From Tenericutes bacterium HGW-Tenericutes-2 (GTDB lineage Bacteria > Bacillota_I > Bacilli_A > Acholeplasmatales > Acholeplasmataceae), in the NCBI GenBank assembly GCA_002839095.1, contig PGXL01000001.1:62001-126000 (forward strand): 64,000 nucleotides of DNA, written 5' to 3'. Shown here one piece after another: positions 51,401 through 59,868 of this stretch (positions within the stretch are counted from its first letter, which is position 1; each line of letters starts with the position of its first letter). The position numbers and the translations under genes are program-made. Below the pieces are notes generated by a model that was not told where the DNA came from, did no database searches, and saw only the letters and a program-made list of their open reading frames with translations.

Positions 51401-52187
51401 TGATTGGTTTATCCTTTTGATGTGTTATACTTCTCAGTTCTTTATAATTTTTGATTGATTCATGAATCCAAGGCATGGAATCAATATCTTCTACTTGAAT
51501 TTCAGTAAGAATTGTCTCAAATGTTGTATGCCTACAATGATCAGACCAATAGGTATCTAGTGCATAAATTTCGGTTTCTGTAGGATTTCTTTTCAACCCT
51601 TTAAAATAAGTTTGAATAAATAATAGATCATCAAACTTCATTGCAAATCCCTTTGCATTGTAAAAGCTTTTTAATTCTTCAGATTCTAGATGAATAAAGT
51701 TTTTAAATGTTTGAACTGCATCTGCTTTATGATACTCAGGTAGTTCAGGTTTTTTCAATAAATCTTTTTTTGTCATCTCCACTTGATTAATCATATAATT
51801 CTCAAGGAGCTGATAAGACTCAATATCAATTGGTTCAAATGTTAATAATTCAGAGCATTGAATAATGATTTCTGGAAATCCGAGTAAACCGATGCATTGC
51901 ATCGCTTGGTCTGCTCTTTGATCATACTGACCCGGTAAATATGTATAGCATAAATGCTGAATCTGATCTAAATCCATTGATTCAAAAATAGCATCAGTTG
52001 CTTTTTCAGCTAGTACATTCCACTTCATCAGCTGATATGCATTTTCATCGGTATTAAAGATTTCATAAATAACGAAGCTTCTTAGTCCATTAAGACTTAT
52101 ACCAATATCTTCTTTAATCGATTGCTGAAGCAGTTTTTTTGCTATTTGAAATTGTGGTTTTTTTTCAACATATACTCTTTTTATCAT
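48489..52187 (-). CDS. purL: FGAM synthase, fused PurL-PurQ in one chain
   Basis: 1232 residues, converts FGAR to FGAM using glutamine and ATP. N-terminal PurS-like and linker part, synthetase halves (YWSDHCRHTTFET, FKNETHNHPTEIEPFGGA, GGKTGRDGIGGATG, KANDFGAGGV, PSIGGKDSMSG) and a C-terminal class-I glutaminase (FPGTNCELDSQ, IPGGFSAGDEPDG, nucleophile Cys in LGICNGFQAL, SHGEGRF). This one-chain form is usual in Proteobacteria and some Clostridia; Bacillus uses separate PurS, PurQ and PurL. The ORF opens with TTG at 52193, but GAGGG fits the ATG at 52187. Confidence 0.95.
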   Translation of the reverse strand: MIKRVYVEKKPQFQIAKKLLQQSIKEDIGISLNGLRSFVIYEIFNTDENAYQLMKWNVLAEKATDAIFESMDLDQIQHLCYTYLPGQYDQRADQAMQCIGLLGFPEIIIQCSELLTFEPIDIESYQLLENYMINQVEMTKKDLLKKPELPEYHKADAVQTFKNFIHLESEELKSFYNAKGFAMKFDDLLFIQTYFKGLKRNPTETEIYALDTYWSDHCRHTTFETILTEIQVEDIDSMPWIHESIKNYKELRSITHQKDKPITLMDIATLYGKYMIKNGLADDIEISDEVNACSVKIDVEGEPYLLMFKNETHNHPTEIEPFGGASTCIGGAIRDPLSGRSYVYQAARVTGAANVLAPLKETRKGKLPQAVITKKATEGFSSYGNQIGLATTLVREIYHPGYEAKRLELGAVVGAVKLDSIQREKPLPGDYIILIGGKTGRDGIGGATGSSKVHHKKSIVEASSEVQKGNALIERKLQRLFLNKEVTLIIKKANDFGAGGVAVAIGELADGITINLDQVPLKYFGLNATEIAISESQERMAIVIDPKDLNQLSKYIEKENLTWNHVGTVTDNNKLIMLKDGVEVLNIERDFLASNGVRQNAEAYIEKPARKYDDLLFKTNTFDEAIIKALQSIHTSSQKGMIEYFDSTIGSTTVLMPFGGKTGQTEVDASVQKLPIYHRKTDTASVLTFGFNPELTSWSPYHGAYLAVVEAISKIVAVNGNFRNIRFSFQEYFKRLGTDSKAWGSVFAALLGALQAQIDFKLPSIGGKDSMSGSFEELHVPPTFVAFAVTTAQASKIVSPEFKEQGNYIYLYNPLCEHHLPIANLMMKDYDFIQSNMNEKNIISSKALLQGGWLEAVLKMSFGNLLGIELDDDIDASDAIAMNYGGLIIESRIPINQNHFRYIGEIIESPMLVYQHRSYELKEAYEIHKNLFEHLFPTSVDYDSTCYTIPNKNETSPLQKEEMPTRPKVCIAVFPGTNCELDSQKAFIDAGAAVEITLFRNQDQHAINESINELSNAIDQSDIFMIPGGFSAGDEPDGSGKFIAAVLLNQKVKASIEKLQARNGLILGICNGFQALIKSGLLPFGKLGDVHENSPTLTLNTINRHVSKMVRTKVVSNHSPWYNQIELNQIHVVPVSHGEGRFYANEDTLNEMIRKNQIVTQYVDLNGNATMDGNFNPNGSMMAIEGIISPNGRILGKMAHSERYGDNLYKNIPGNKQENIFKCAVEAVKRGI

Positions 52188-52189
52188 AA

Positions 52190-53305
52190 TCAATTCCCTC
52201 TATTCAACAAGCTTTGAAAGTATTTGCGATATGAATCGATATCTTCTATAGATGATGAAGTCACAGTAATATGTCCAACTTTTCGATTTGTTTTCATCTC
52301 TTTTTTTCCATATAAATGATAGTGTATTTCTGGCTTTTCCATCAATGCTTGTTTAGAAGTCTCGAAATCTTGTCCATAGATATTCACCATTAAGCTATTT
52401 GAGATGATGTCAGTTTCTTTCAGTGGTAATCCACATATAGCTCTAATATGCTGTTCAAATTGACTAACATTACATGCTTCAATGGTTAAATGTCCTGAAT
52501 TATGAACTCGAGGGGCACACTCATTGATTAATATTTCATTATCCTTTGTGACAAAGAATTCAATTGTCAACGTTCCTGTCATTTGAATGGCTTCTACTAA
52601 TCCTTTTCCTATCTCCTGAATCTTATTTGTCATTTCAAGATTTAATGTTGTTGGAATTGAAGACTCGATTAATCGCTGTGATTGATGCACATTATCGATA
52701 ATTGGAAACATCTTGATTTCACCTTGAGTTGATCTGGTAACAATCAAGGAAACTTCCTTCTGAATTGGGATGAATGCTTCTAATATGGATGGTCCCATGA
52801 CCTCGGTCGAGTCAGCATTACTTGTAATAAACTGCTGCCCTTTCCCATCATAGCCACCGTGTCTTGTTTTTAGTAATGCAGGTACTCCTATATTTTTTAA
52901 TGCATTTTTTAAATCCTCTTGATTGCTAACTGTTTGATATCTAACCGTTTTAAAACCTGAATCATTAATAATTGTCTTTTCAGTTAGACGGTCTTGAGTA
53001 AATAGTAAAGGAAAATTTCCTTGAGGTACTTTATCAATAATTTCAAATAAAGCAGTTCCTGAAACATTTTCAAATTCATATGTAATAACATCACATAAAT
53101 CATATAGTTTTTTGAGTGCCTCTTGATCATCAAATTGAGCAAGAATGTGTTGATCAGCAACTTGACAGGTTGGACAAGATACTTTAGGGTCCAAAACAAT
53201 TATTTGATATCCCATTTGTCTAGCTGACATAGCAAGCATTCTACCCAATTGTCCGCCACCTATGATGCCAATTGTTGCTGGAGGTAAAATTATATTAGAG
53301 GACAT
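52190..53305 (-). CDS. purK: N5-carboxyaminoimidazole ribonucleotide synthase PurK
   Basis: 371 residues, ATP-grasp enzyme that carboxylates AIR at N5 with bicarbonate. [18 protein letters not shown] near the N-terminus, [47 protein letters not shown] and the late HLYGKKE...KVGHITV. The ORF runs to 53344, but the ATG at 53305, inside the end of purE, gives the family N-terminus. Confidence 0.95.
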   Translation of the reverse strand: MSSNIILPPATIGIIGGGQLGRMLAMSARQMGYQIIVLDPKVSCPTCQVADQHILAQFDDQEALKKLYDLCDVITYEFENVSGTALFEIIDKVPQGNFPLLFTQDRLTEKTIINDSGFKTVRYQTVSNQEDLKNALKNIGVPALLKTRHGGYDGKGQQFITSNADSTEVMGPSILEAFIPIQKEVSLIVTRSTQGEIKMFPIIDNVHQSQRLIESSIPTTLNLEMTNKIQEIGKGLVEAIQMTGTLTIEFFVTKDNEILINECAPRVHNSGHLTIEACNVSQFEQHIRAICGLPLKETDIISNSLMVNIYGQDFETSKQALMEKPEIHYHLYGKKEMKTNRKVGHITVTSSSIEDIDSYRKYFQSLLNRGN

Positions 53306-53774
53306 CCTGTAGCACCTTTTCTGTTTGTTTTTGTCTAAAATCACTTAATTTTTCTCTAAGGATTTCATCATTCAATGCAAGAATTTGGCAGGCTAATAAT
53401 GCAGCATTCTTTGCACCTGCGACACCTATCGCAAGAGTTCCAACTGGAATACCAAAAGGCATTTGAGCAATAGATAGCAATGAATCAATACCGTTAAGCT
53501 CTTTACTTTGGATAGGTACACCTAAAACAGGTAATATTGTTTTGGATGCAACCATCCCTGGAAGGTGTGCTGCTCCACCTGCACCTGCAATAATAACTTC
53601 GATACCTTGATTTGCTGCACCCTCTGCAAATTCAAACATTACGTCTGGAGTACGATGTGCAGACACTATTTTTGTCACATAGGATATATCGAATGAGTCT
53701 AAAATAGTTTCTGCTTCCTTCATTGTCGAATAATCTGATTTACTACCCATAATAATTGCAATTTTTGGTATCAT
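53295..53774 (-). CDS. purE: N5-CAIR mutase PurE
   Basis: 159 residues, class I PurE that moves the carboxyl group from N5 to C4. [39 protein letters not shown] and [22 protein letters not shown] are typical. First gene of the purine operon, with GGAGG seven bases from the ATG and the purine riboswitch directly upstream. Works with PurK. Confidence 0.97.
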   Translation of the reverse strand: MIPKIAIIMGSKSDYSTMKEAETILDSFDISYVTKIVSAHRTPDVMFEFAEGAANQGIEVIIAGAGGAAHLPGMVASKTILPVLGVPIQSKELNGIDSLLSIAQMPFGIPVGTLAIGVAGAKNAALLACQILALNDEILREKLSDFRQKQTEKVLQDVL

Positions 53775-53792
53775 ATCTTAAAACCTCCGTTT

Positions 53793-53830
53793 AAAAAATA
53801 AAAAAGCACGAACAAAAGAAGCTCGCACTT
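53793..53830 (-). terminator. Riboswitch-controlled terminator of the pur operon
   Basis: GCTCGCACTT (53821-53830) pairs with AAGCACGAAC (53804-53813) over ten positions including G-T pairs, loop of seven; a T-run at 53805-53793 follows on the minus strand. It lies between the aptamer and purE, so it is the expression platform. Confidence 0.88.
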
Positions 53831-53849
53831 TAAAGTACAAAAAACTTCT

Positions 53850-53916
53850 CTCATAGTCTGTATATTTACGGTATACAGGTAGAAACTTTGGGACCATATC
53901 TCCCCGATTATATAAG
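53850..53916 (-). promoter_or_regulatory. Purine riboswitch aptamer, guanine/hypoxanthine class
   Basis: Minus strand matches the purine aptamer step by step: P1 CTTATA/TATGAG, TATAATC, GATATGG, AGTTTCTACC, a P3 stem TGTATA/TATACA with CCGTAAA loop, and GACTATG. The base before TATG is C (GACTATG), which selects guanine or hypoxanthine; adenine riboswitches have T. The G-rich L2 and L3 bases needed for the loop-loop contact are present. Guanine binding is expected to favour the downstream terminator and switch the pur operon off. The 325-base gap 53775-54099 contains this element, its promoter and terminators only. Confidence 0.95.
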
Positions 53917-53961
53917 AAAAAATTGTGATATTTCATCGATTCAGTTGTAGAATACAAAACC

Positions 53962-53990
53962 ATTATAGAATAGCTTCTCTTAAATTACAA
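53962..53990 (-). promoter_or_regulatory. pur operon promoter
   Basis: Minus strand TTGTAA (53990-53985), 17-base spacer, TATAAT (53967-53962), about 40 bases before the riboswitch aptamer. Confidence 0.8.
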
Positions 53991-54052
53991 GGTTTCTTTG
54001 TAATGTTTAATGTAAAAACGTTCACGCTGTTCTTAATCATGTAATAAACTTT

Positions 54053-54080
54053 AAACTCCCATCTTTATTGAATGGGGGTT
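54053..54080 (-). terminator. Possible terminator of the membrane diguanylate cyclase gene
   Basis: AACCCCCAT/ATGGGAGTT on the minus strand with one mismatch and a nine-base loop; the tail TAAAGTTTATT is only weakly T-rich. Confidence 0.45.
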
Positions 54081-54099
54081 CTTGGCTTTTATCTTTAGT

Positions 54100-55635
54100 C
54101 TATCTAATAAATTTATCTTGAAGTTTAATAAACTCAATCATGTTTTTCTTATATATCTTTGAAACACTTGATTTCATCTCATACATTTGTGCATCTGCAT
54201 TTTGTATAAGGCTAAAAATATTGCTATCACCTATACTATCGTAAGCGAGTCCGACAGATACACTAATTGTCTTCTCAATTTCTTCATGCTCGCACTCAAG
54301 CAATAATTCATTCATTTTCTGATTCAATACCTCTAAATTTTCATCATAAGTAATGATTAGAAACTCATCTCCACCAATTCTTGCGATTTCTTTTCTAGGT
54401 GTGTCTGCAAAGACTTTCTTTAGCTTTGCAGAAAGTATTTTTAATAAGTAATCCCCACGCTCATGTCCTAAATAGTCATTATTAATTTTTAAACCGTTTA
54501 GATCTAGTGAGAAAACGCCGATATTTTTTGTGTCTTTAATATCGTAGAGCTTGTGCTCTATGTAATTACGATTGTTAAGTCCAGTCATCGTATCATAATT
54601 GCTTAAATGGTTTAATTCTCTGAGTAAATTATAGACTTGAGTCTCATCATATAGTAATATCATATAGCCTGATTCATTCATGCCCTTTAGCTTAAATTCT
54701 TTTTCTCTTAAATGATAATGATCTTTTTCGATGCTTGATTCTTCTTCCATGTTGTATTCACTATATAATGTTACTCTGTCTGATATCATTGCTGCAACAA
54801 CATCAAAAGGTTTACTAATTACATCTTCAGCCTTTAAATCATATTTTTTGAGCAGAAGTGAACTTATCTCGATAATTCTTCTATTTGCATCGGTTAATAC
54901 ATACATCTCTCTCATATTGGCTAAGATTTCACTTCTTCCAGAAGCTCTTATGTTGAATACCATATCTTTTCTATAGATAACATCATATAAAATAAATGCC
55001 ACAAATACTAAGGATATATAAGTTAGATTAACATTGATGGTGACAAAGAATATCTGCAATACATTAAAGATTAATACAACAAGAACACTGATTGCCATCA
55101 TTCTTGTTACTTCTTTATACTGTCTAATTCCTTTTTGCTTAGCTAGAAAAATAAATAAAAGAGCTATAGCAATCAATGCGACTGCATAACTAATAATCAA
55201 ATGATAGACAAATAATGGTCCAAAATTCGAAGTATATAAATCGTTGAATGTATTTAATTCAGAATAGCTAAGTTTTAGAAACCATAAGGTTTGTGAGTTT
55301 GTTAGTGCTAAAAACAAGTCAATTAAAATCAATAGTCCAAGAATTAATTGAAATGATTTGGGAAGTTTTTTCTCTACATATTGATAAATAGTACATAACA
55401 TCAGTGATGCAAACAGCAGTCTTAGTGGGTAGCCTAACATCCCTGAATAATATATTAAAAAAGTGTTTGTTGACAACCGTTCAATAACAATAAGTAAGGT
55501 CCAGAAAAATGTCGAGTAGATTAAAAACTTTAGACAGGTGTATTTACTGTCTGCTCGATTACGAAACATATTAATAACAGGAATAACGGATAAAAATAAT
55601 ATTAAAATCAATATGAGCTCAAGTATTGTTTGCAT
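54100..55635 (-). CDS. Membrane-bound diguanylate cyclase (GGDEF)
   Basis: 511 residues. About six or seven hydrophobic segments in residues 1-225 (histidine-kinase 7TM-like sensor), a PAS-like region (about 235-330, MREMYVLTDANRRIIEIS) and a GGDEF domain from about 345 (DTMTGLNNRNYIEHKL, DLNGLKINNDYLGHERGD, RIGGDEF). The active-site GGDEF is intact. The inhibitory RxxD site five residues before it is absent (RKEI). Makes c-di-GMP from GTP in response to an unknown signal. Separate from the second cyclase gene by about 80 bases. Confidence 0.88.
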   Translation of the reverse strand: MQTILELILILILFLSVIPVINMFRNRADSKYTCLKFLIYSTFFWTLLIVIERLSTNTFLIYYSGMLGYPLRLLFASLMLCTIYQYVEKKLPKSFQLILGLLILIDLFLALTNSQTLWFLKLSYSELNTFNDLYTSNFGPLFVYHLIISYAVALIAIALLFIFLAKQKGIRQYKEVTRMMAISVLVVLIFNVLQIFFVTINVNLTYISLVFVAFILYDVIYRKDMVFNIRASGRSEILANMREMYVLTDANRRIIEISSLLLKKYDLKAEDVISKPFDVVAAMISDRVTLYSEYNMEEESSIEKDHYHLREKEFKLKGMNESGYMILLYDETQVYNLLRELNHLSNYDTMTGLNNRNYIEHKLYDIKDTKNIGVFSLDLNGLKINNDYLGHERGDYLLKILSAKLKKVFADTPRKEIARIGGDEFLIITYDENLEVLNQKMNELLLECEHEEIEKTISVSVGLAYDSIGDSNIFSLIQNADAQMYEMKSSVSKIYKKNMIEFIKLQDKFIR

Positions 55636-55716
55636 TTTATCTCCTCGTGTTTAAGCATATGTATCATATGTATTTTAACATATAGAAGAATTAGAGAAGA
55701 ATTACTTAATATAATC

Positions 55717-56679
55717 TTAATAAACGACTTGATTTTTTCCTAGTTTTTTAGCAGCATACATTAAATCATCTACACGCTTAATCGAATTATCTATGGATTC
55801 ATTTTCGATATATTCAACCACACCCATACTTACTGTAACCTTGCCAACCTTAGGCATATTTAGATTACCTATCATCTCATGGATTCTATTCGCTACTTTA
55901 ATTGCTCCATCCATTTTAGTATTTGGTAACACTAAGAAAAATTCTTCACCACCAAATCTAAAAATTTGATCTTTATGTCTTTTATCATCATTGATGAGTT
56001 CTGTAATGATTTTTAGAACATCGTCACCTACTAGATGACCATAGGTATCATTGATATACTTAAAATTATCTATATCAAACATAACTAAGGAAAACGGAGT
56101 TTTCTTATTATTGCATAACTCAATTAATTCTTCAACCTTTACATAGAATGTTCTACGATTATATATTTCAGTTAAAGCATCCTTTTCTGATAAATCTCTT
56201 AATCTTTGCTCAACTCTCTTAGATTCAGATATATCAAACACAATGCCTTGAATGATTTGAGTCTTTCCTAAAGAATCTCTTTTGGTAACTGTTCCACGAT
56301 CATAATACCAAATATAATGTCCATCCTTATGTTGAATTCGGTATTCAACCTCATAGGCACCGGTCTTTCCCATCAAATGATTTCTCATATTATCCATGAC
56401 TCCTTCATAGTCATTTGGATGCAGTTTTTCAGTGAAAAATTGAAATCCAACTTCTCCAATAACTTTGGGATCATATCCAAGTTGAGTTACCTTTTTCTCA
56501 TTAAATATAACTTTATTTTCGTCATAAAACCATTTCCATTGCCCTAAATTCCCTGCCCAAGGAAACTGGACAAGAAATTCTTCATTGTTATACTTAATTT
56601 CTTCTTCTAATTGCATTTTTAGCTCTTTAATTTCTTGAATTAATTCAGCTTTTGTTAGCTTTTGATAATCTTTAGACAC
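55717..56679 (-). CDS. PAS-GGDEF diguanylate cyclase
   Basis: 320 residues, cytoplasmic. N-terminal helix (KAELIQEIKELKMQLEEEI), PAS_3-type domain (about 40-155: WKWFYDENKVIFNEKKVTQLGYDP, YRIQHKDGHYIWYYDRG) and GGDEF domain (DALTEIYNRRTFYVKV, FDIDNFKYINDTYGHLVGD, RFGGEEF). The active motif is GGEEF, and RHKD five residues before it is an intact RxxD inhibitory site, unlike in the neighbouring cyclase. Start is GTG at 56679; AAGGGG lies just upstream, inside the end of the epimerase gene, so the two are coupled. Confidence 0.9.
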   Translation of the reverse strand: MSKDYQKLTKAELIQEIKELKMQLEEEIKYNNEEFLVQFPWAGNLGQWKWFYDENKVIFNEKKVTQLGYDPKVIGEVGFQFFTEKLHPNDYEGVMDNMRNHLMGKTGAYEVEYRIQHKDGHYIWYYDRGTVTKRDSLGKTQIIQGIVFDISESKRVEQRLRDLSEKDALTEIYNRRTFYVKVEELIELCNNKKTPFSLVMFDIDNFKYINDTYGHLVGDDVLKIITELINDDKRHKDQIFRFGGEEFFLVLPNTKMDGAIKVANRIHEMIGNLNMPKVGKVTVSMGVVEYIENESIDNSIKRVDDLMYAAKKLGKNQVVY

Positions 56680-56680
56680 T

Positions 56681-57688
56681 TTATCCCCTTCTTTTCATTT
56701 GATATCGTTCAGCAAGATTTTCATATCTTTGATAAAAGTCCTCATCAATCGTTTGATATTCGGGATGACTTTCATAAAATTGTACTACCTTTTTTGCTAT
56801 ATCCCTATATTCAGTTTTTGATAGGTAATTTGGAGCAACCTCTTTAATCTTACTATTATCAAAAATAGCACTCCCCATCATATCACCTAGTAATGCACCT
56901 CTATATTCAGGAAATACTTCAACAATTTCTTTTGAAGGAACAAATACTTTTTCTGACTTAACACCGATAGCCTCTTCAAGCATGCTGTGAATTTCTAGCC
57001 AATTATAGCTCTTCTCAGAGGTTAAGTGATAGACTTCACCATAGGTTTTTGGATTACCTAGAATATCTAAGAATGCATGAGCAAAATCTTTGTTATAAGT
57101 TAGTGTCCAAAGTGATTGACCTTGATCTGCAATAATAACTGGTTTATTTTGTTTCATACGATGAATGAGTGTATATGGGTGAGGCCAACTGTTTAATTGT
57201 GAGACAACAGATTGCTCATTATATGTATGAGATGGTCGAATAATCGTTACATGAAGTTGATCATCTTTTAAGTCTAGCAAATATTCTTCACATCTTTGTT
57301 TGTTTTTACTATATTCCCAAAATGGATTGTCAAGAGGAACTTCTTTTTCTGTTATCGGCAATTTAGGTATTGGCTTTTGGTAAGCTGATGCGCTACTAAT
57401 AAATACATACTGGTCGGTATGCCCCTTGAACAGTTTGTAATCTCTTTCTACATGTTCTGGAACAAAAGCAATCCATTCGACAACTGCATCAAAATGACGA
57501 TTGACTAATGCCTTTTGAACAGCATTCAAATCATAAATATCACAATGAATGCGTTCGATTTTTTCAGATAACCCATCTTTTCTTTGACCACGATTCATAA
57601 GTGTCAAATCAATTCCTTTTTGGATAGCTAACTCGCTAACCGCAGTACTAATTAAACCTGTTCCACCGATAAATAAAACTTTCATCAT
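56681..57688 (-). CDS. NAD-dependent epimerase/dehydratase-family protein
   Basis: 335 residues of the extended SDR type. N-terminal dinucleotide motif GGTGLIS near residue 9, VEWIAFVP, then ISSASAYQKP and YSKNKQRCEEYLL where Tyr-X3-Lys gives the catalytic pair, and IIRPSHTYNE. Similar proteins act on nucleotide sugars or bind RNA without enzyme activity. GGAGG lies upstream of two adjacent ATGs (57688 and 57685); the second has the better spacing. Transcribed divergently from the sugar-acid dehydratase operon, so a link to sugar metabolism is plausible. Confidence 0.8.
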   Translation of the reverse strand: MMKVLFIGGTGLISTAVSELAIQKGIDLTLMNRGQRKDGLSEKIERIHCDIYDLNAVQKALVNRHFDAVVEWIAFVPEHVERDYKLFKGHTDQYVFISSASAYQKPIPKLPITEKEVPLDNPFWEYSKNKQRCEEYLLDLKDDQLHVTIIRPSHTYNEQSVVSQLNSWPHPYTLIHRMKQNKPVIIADQGQSLWTLTYNKDFAHAFLDILGNPKTYGEVYHLTSEKSYNWLEIHSMLEEAIGVKSEKVFVPSKEIVEVFPEYRGALLGDMMGSAIFDNSKIKEVAPNYLSKTEYRDIAKKVVQFYESHPEYQTIDEDFYQRYENLAERYQMKRRG

Positions 57689-57798
57689 TGAACCTCCATG
57701 TAATGTATTTTCATAAACTCATTATATCGCATTATATTGGTTTTATATAATAAGGTTTATAAGCCTTCATATATCAAACGTCGTATTCAATAATATAT

Positions 57799-57828
57799 TT
57801 GTATTTATCGTGCCAAAAAAGTTATAAT
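57799..57828 (+). promoter_or_regulatory. Promoter of the sugar-acid/glycosidase operon
   Basis: TTGTAT (57799-57804), 18-base spacer, TATAAT (57823-57828). A second TATAAT at 57848-57853 has no matching -35. Confidence 0.55.
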
Positions 57829-57888
57829 GAATACATAACTTACCAGCTATAATATAATTTAAACTCAATATGAGGATAGGAGAAAAAT

Positions 57889-59085
57889 ATGCCAATTATT
57901 ACGAATGTAAGAACGATTCTAACTGCACCTGAGGGAATCAATTTGATTGTTGTAAAAGTTGAAACGGATCAAGAGGGATTATATGGTCTAGGATGTGCTA
58001 CATTTGCATATAGAGAACTTGCTGTCAAATCCGTAGTTGATGACTATTTAAAGCCATTATTAGTTGGAAGAGACACAAATAAAATTGAAGATCTATGGCA
58101 TTTAATGCATCATAATGCTTATTGGAGAAATGATGCAATATCCAATAATGCAATTTCTGGTGTTGATATGGCATTATGGGATATCAAGGGTAAAATTGCT
58201 AACCTACCTGTTTATGAACTACTAGGTGGTAAATCCAGAGAAGGCGTTCCTTACTATCGACATGTTAATGGAAAAACTTTATCGGAGATCGTTGATAAAA
58301 TTGAAGTTTACAAAAAACAAAATGTCAAGCACATTAGAATTCAATGGGGACTATATGGTGGTATTGCAAAGGATCTAAACACACCAAAAAATTCTGAACC
58401 TGGTATTTACTCCAATCCTACACAATATATATTAGATACATTAAGAATGTTTGAATATGTCAGAAAAGAATGTGGTGATGAAATCGAATTGATTCATGAT
58501 ATTCATGAACGTTTATCACCTAAAGATGCTATTTATTTGGCGAAGCAATTAGAAAAGTATCGTCTATTTTATCTAGAAGATCCATTTTCACCTGAGCAAG
58601 CAGATTATATTGCAAACATTAAGTCACAATGTACAACACCAATAGCAATCGGAGAGCTCTTTAATAATCCGAAGGAATGGGAATATTTAATTAAAAATAG
58701 ATTGATAGACTTTATTAGAGTGCATATCAGTCAAATAGGTGGATTTACTCCTGCAAAAAAACTAGCAATATTTGCTGAACAATTTGGAGTTCAAACAGCA
58801 TGGCATGGACCTGGTGATGTTTCACCTGTTGGCCATGCAGCAAACGTTCACTTAAGCCTAAATTCTCATAATCTAGGTATCCTAGAATGGTGTGGCTTCT
58901 CTGATTTAATGTATAAGGTATTCCCAGGAATGCCATATGAGGAAAATGGATATCTTTATGTCAGTAATAAGCCAGGCTTTGGAATTGATATTGATGAGGA
59001 ATTAGCAAAGAAATATCCTCATCAGACAAATGTTACCAAGTGGACTCAAACTAGACTACCTGATGGCACTTTAGTCACACCTTAA
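57889..59085 (+). CDS. Mandelate racemase/enolase-family sugar-acid dehydratase (ManD/RspA-like)
   Basis: 398 residues of the enolase superfamily. Capping domain (TAPEGINLIVVKVETDQEGLYGLGCATF, AYWRNDAISNNAISGVDMALWDIKGK) and barrel with the metal ligands and bases: HDIHERL, LEDPF, IAIGELF, HISQIGG and WHGPGDVSPVGHAANVHL. The last block and the overall pattern are those of D-mannonate dehydratase/RspA proteins. Probable reaction: dehydration of mannonate or gluconate to 2-keto-3-deoxygluconate; many RspA-type members have low activity, so the substrate is uncertain. First gene of a four-gene operon. Confidence 0.88.
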   Translation: MPIITNVRTILTAPEGINLIVVKVETDQEGLYGLGCATFAYRELAVKSVVDDYLKPLLVGRDTNKIEDLWHLMHHNAYWRNDAISNNAISGVDMALWDIKGKIANLPVYELLGGKSREGVPYYRHVNGKTLSEIVDKIEVYKKQNVKHIRIQWGLYGGIAKDLNTPKNSEPGIYSNPTQYILDTLRMFEYVRKECGDEIELIHDIHERLSPKDAIYLAKQLEKYRLFYLEDPFSPEQADYIANIKSQCTTPIAIGELFNNPKEWEYLIKNRLIDFIRVHISQIGGFTPAKKLAIFAEQFGVQTAWHGPGDVSPVGHAANVHLSLNSHNLGILEWCGFSDLMYKVFPGMPYEENGYLYVSNKPGFGIDIDEELAKKYPHQTNVTKWTQTRLPDGTLVTP

Positions 59086-59097
59086 GGAGGATAAGCA

Positions 59098-59868
59098 ATG
59101 AAAAAAGCTTTTATAACTGGTGCGAGTAGAGGAATTGGCAAAGGAATAGCTCAAAGACTTGCTAAGGCTGGATATGATATCGCATTTACCTATCACTCTG
59201 AGAAAGATGAAGCAGAGTCCCTATGTAATGAAATTACTAAAATGGGGCAAAGATGCTTCTTCTATCAAGCTAATCTTGAGGAGTCCACTGTGCCTGAACA
59301 AGTAACTCAAAAGGCAATAGAAGATTTAGGGGGAATTGATTGTTTAATATGTAATGCGGGAAAGGCTAAATTCACTAGCATTCGTACATTGGATGCCGAA
59401 TTAATCGATTTTCAATATGGTTTAATCTATCGTAATTATTTACTTTGTACAAAAACTGCAGCCAATCATATGATCGATAACCATGTGCAAGGAAAGATAA
59501 TCTATATTACTTCAACTAGAGGATTTAGAGCATATGCAAATGATGTAGTCTATGGATCATTAAAAGCAGCCTTAATTCGAGCTGTTGAATCCCTTGCTAT
59601 AGAGTTATCAAAATATAATATTACTGTCAATGCGGTTGCACCTGGTGCAACTGCTGTAAGAGATAATTATACACCTGAAGAGTTAAGTAGTGGACATACC
59701 AGCACCCTTATTCCATTAAAGAGAAAGGGTAAACCTGATGATGTCGCAAGTTTAGTTGAATATCTTCTATCTGATGAAGCAGGCTATATAACTGGTGAAA
59801 CAATCAAGGTGGATGGAGGACTTATTTTATATGGTCCTAATGAAGATCCAAATGGAGGTTTATTTTAA
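59098..59868 (+). CDS. Short-chain dehydrogenase/reductase
   Basis: 256-residue classical SDR. Cofactor motif TGASRGIG (8-15), CNAGKA, catalytic Ser in YITSTRG and Tyr-X3-Lys in YGSLK, then NAVAPGATAVRDN and a C-terminal GYITGETIKVDGG. Oxidises or reduces a sugar, sugar acid or similar alcohol. Twelve bases after the dehydratase with AAGGAGG upstream, and its stop overlaps the SMP-30 start, so the three are one unit. NAD or NADP choice cannot be fixed from the motif alone. Confidence 0.92.
   Translation: MKKAFITGASRGIGKGIAQRLAKAGYDIAFTYHSEKDEAESLCNEITKMGQRCFFYQANLEESTVPEQVTQKAIEDLGGIDCLICNAGKAKFTSIRTLDAELIDFQYGLIYRNYLLCTKTAANHMIDNHVQGKIIYITSTRGFRAYANDVVYGSLKAALIRAVESLAIELSKYNITVNAVAPGATAVRDNYTPEELSSGHTSTLIPLKRKGKPDDVASLVEYLLSDEAGYITGETIKVDGGLILYGPNEDPNGGLF

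Noticed and set aside
53778-53963. 61-codon ORF upstream of purE on the minus strand
   Set aside because: It lies across the purine riboswitch aptamer and terminator and has no ribosome site; the RNA element explains the sequence.
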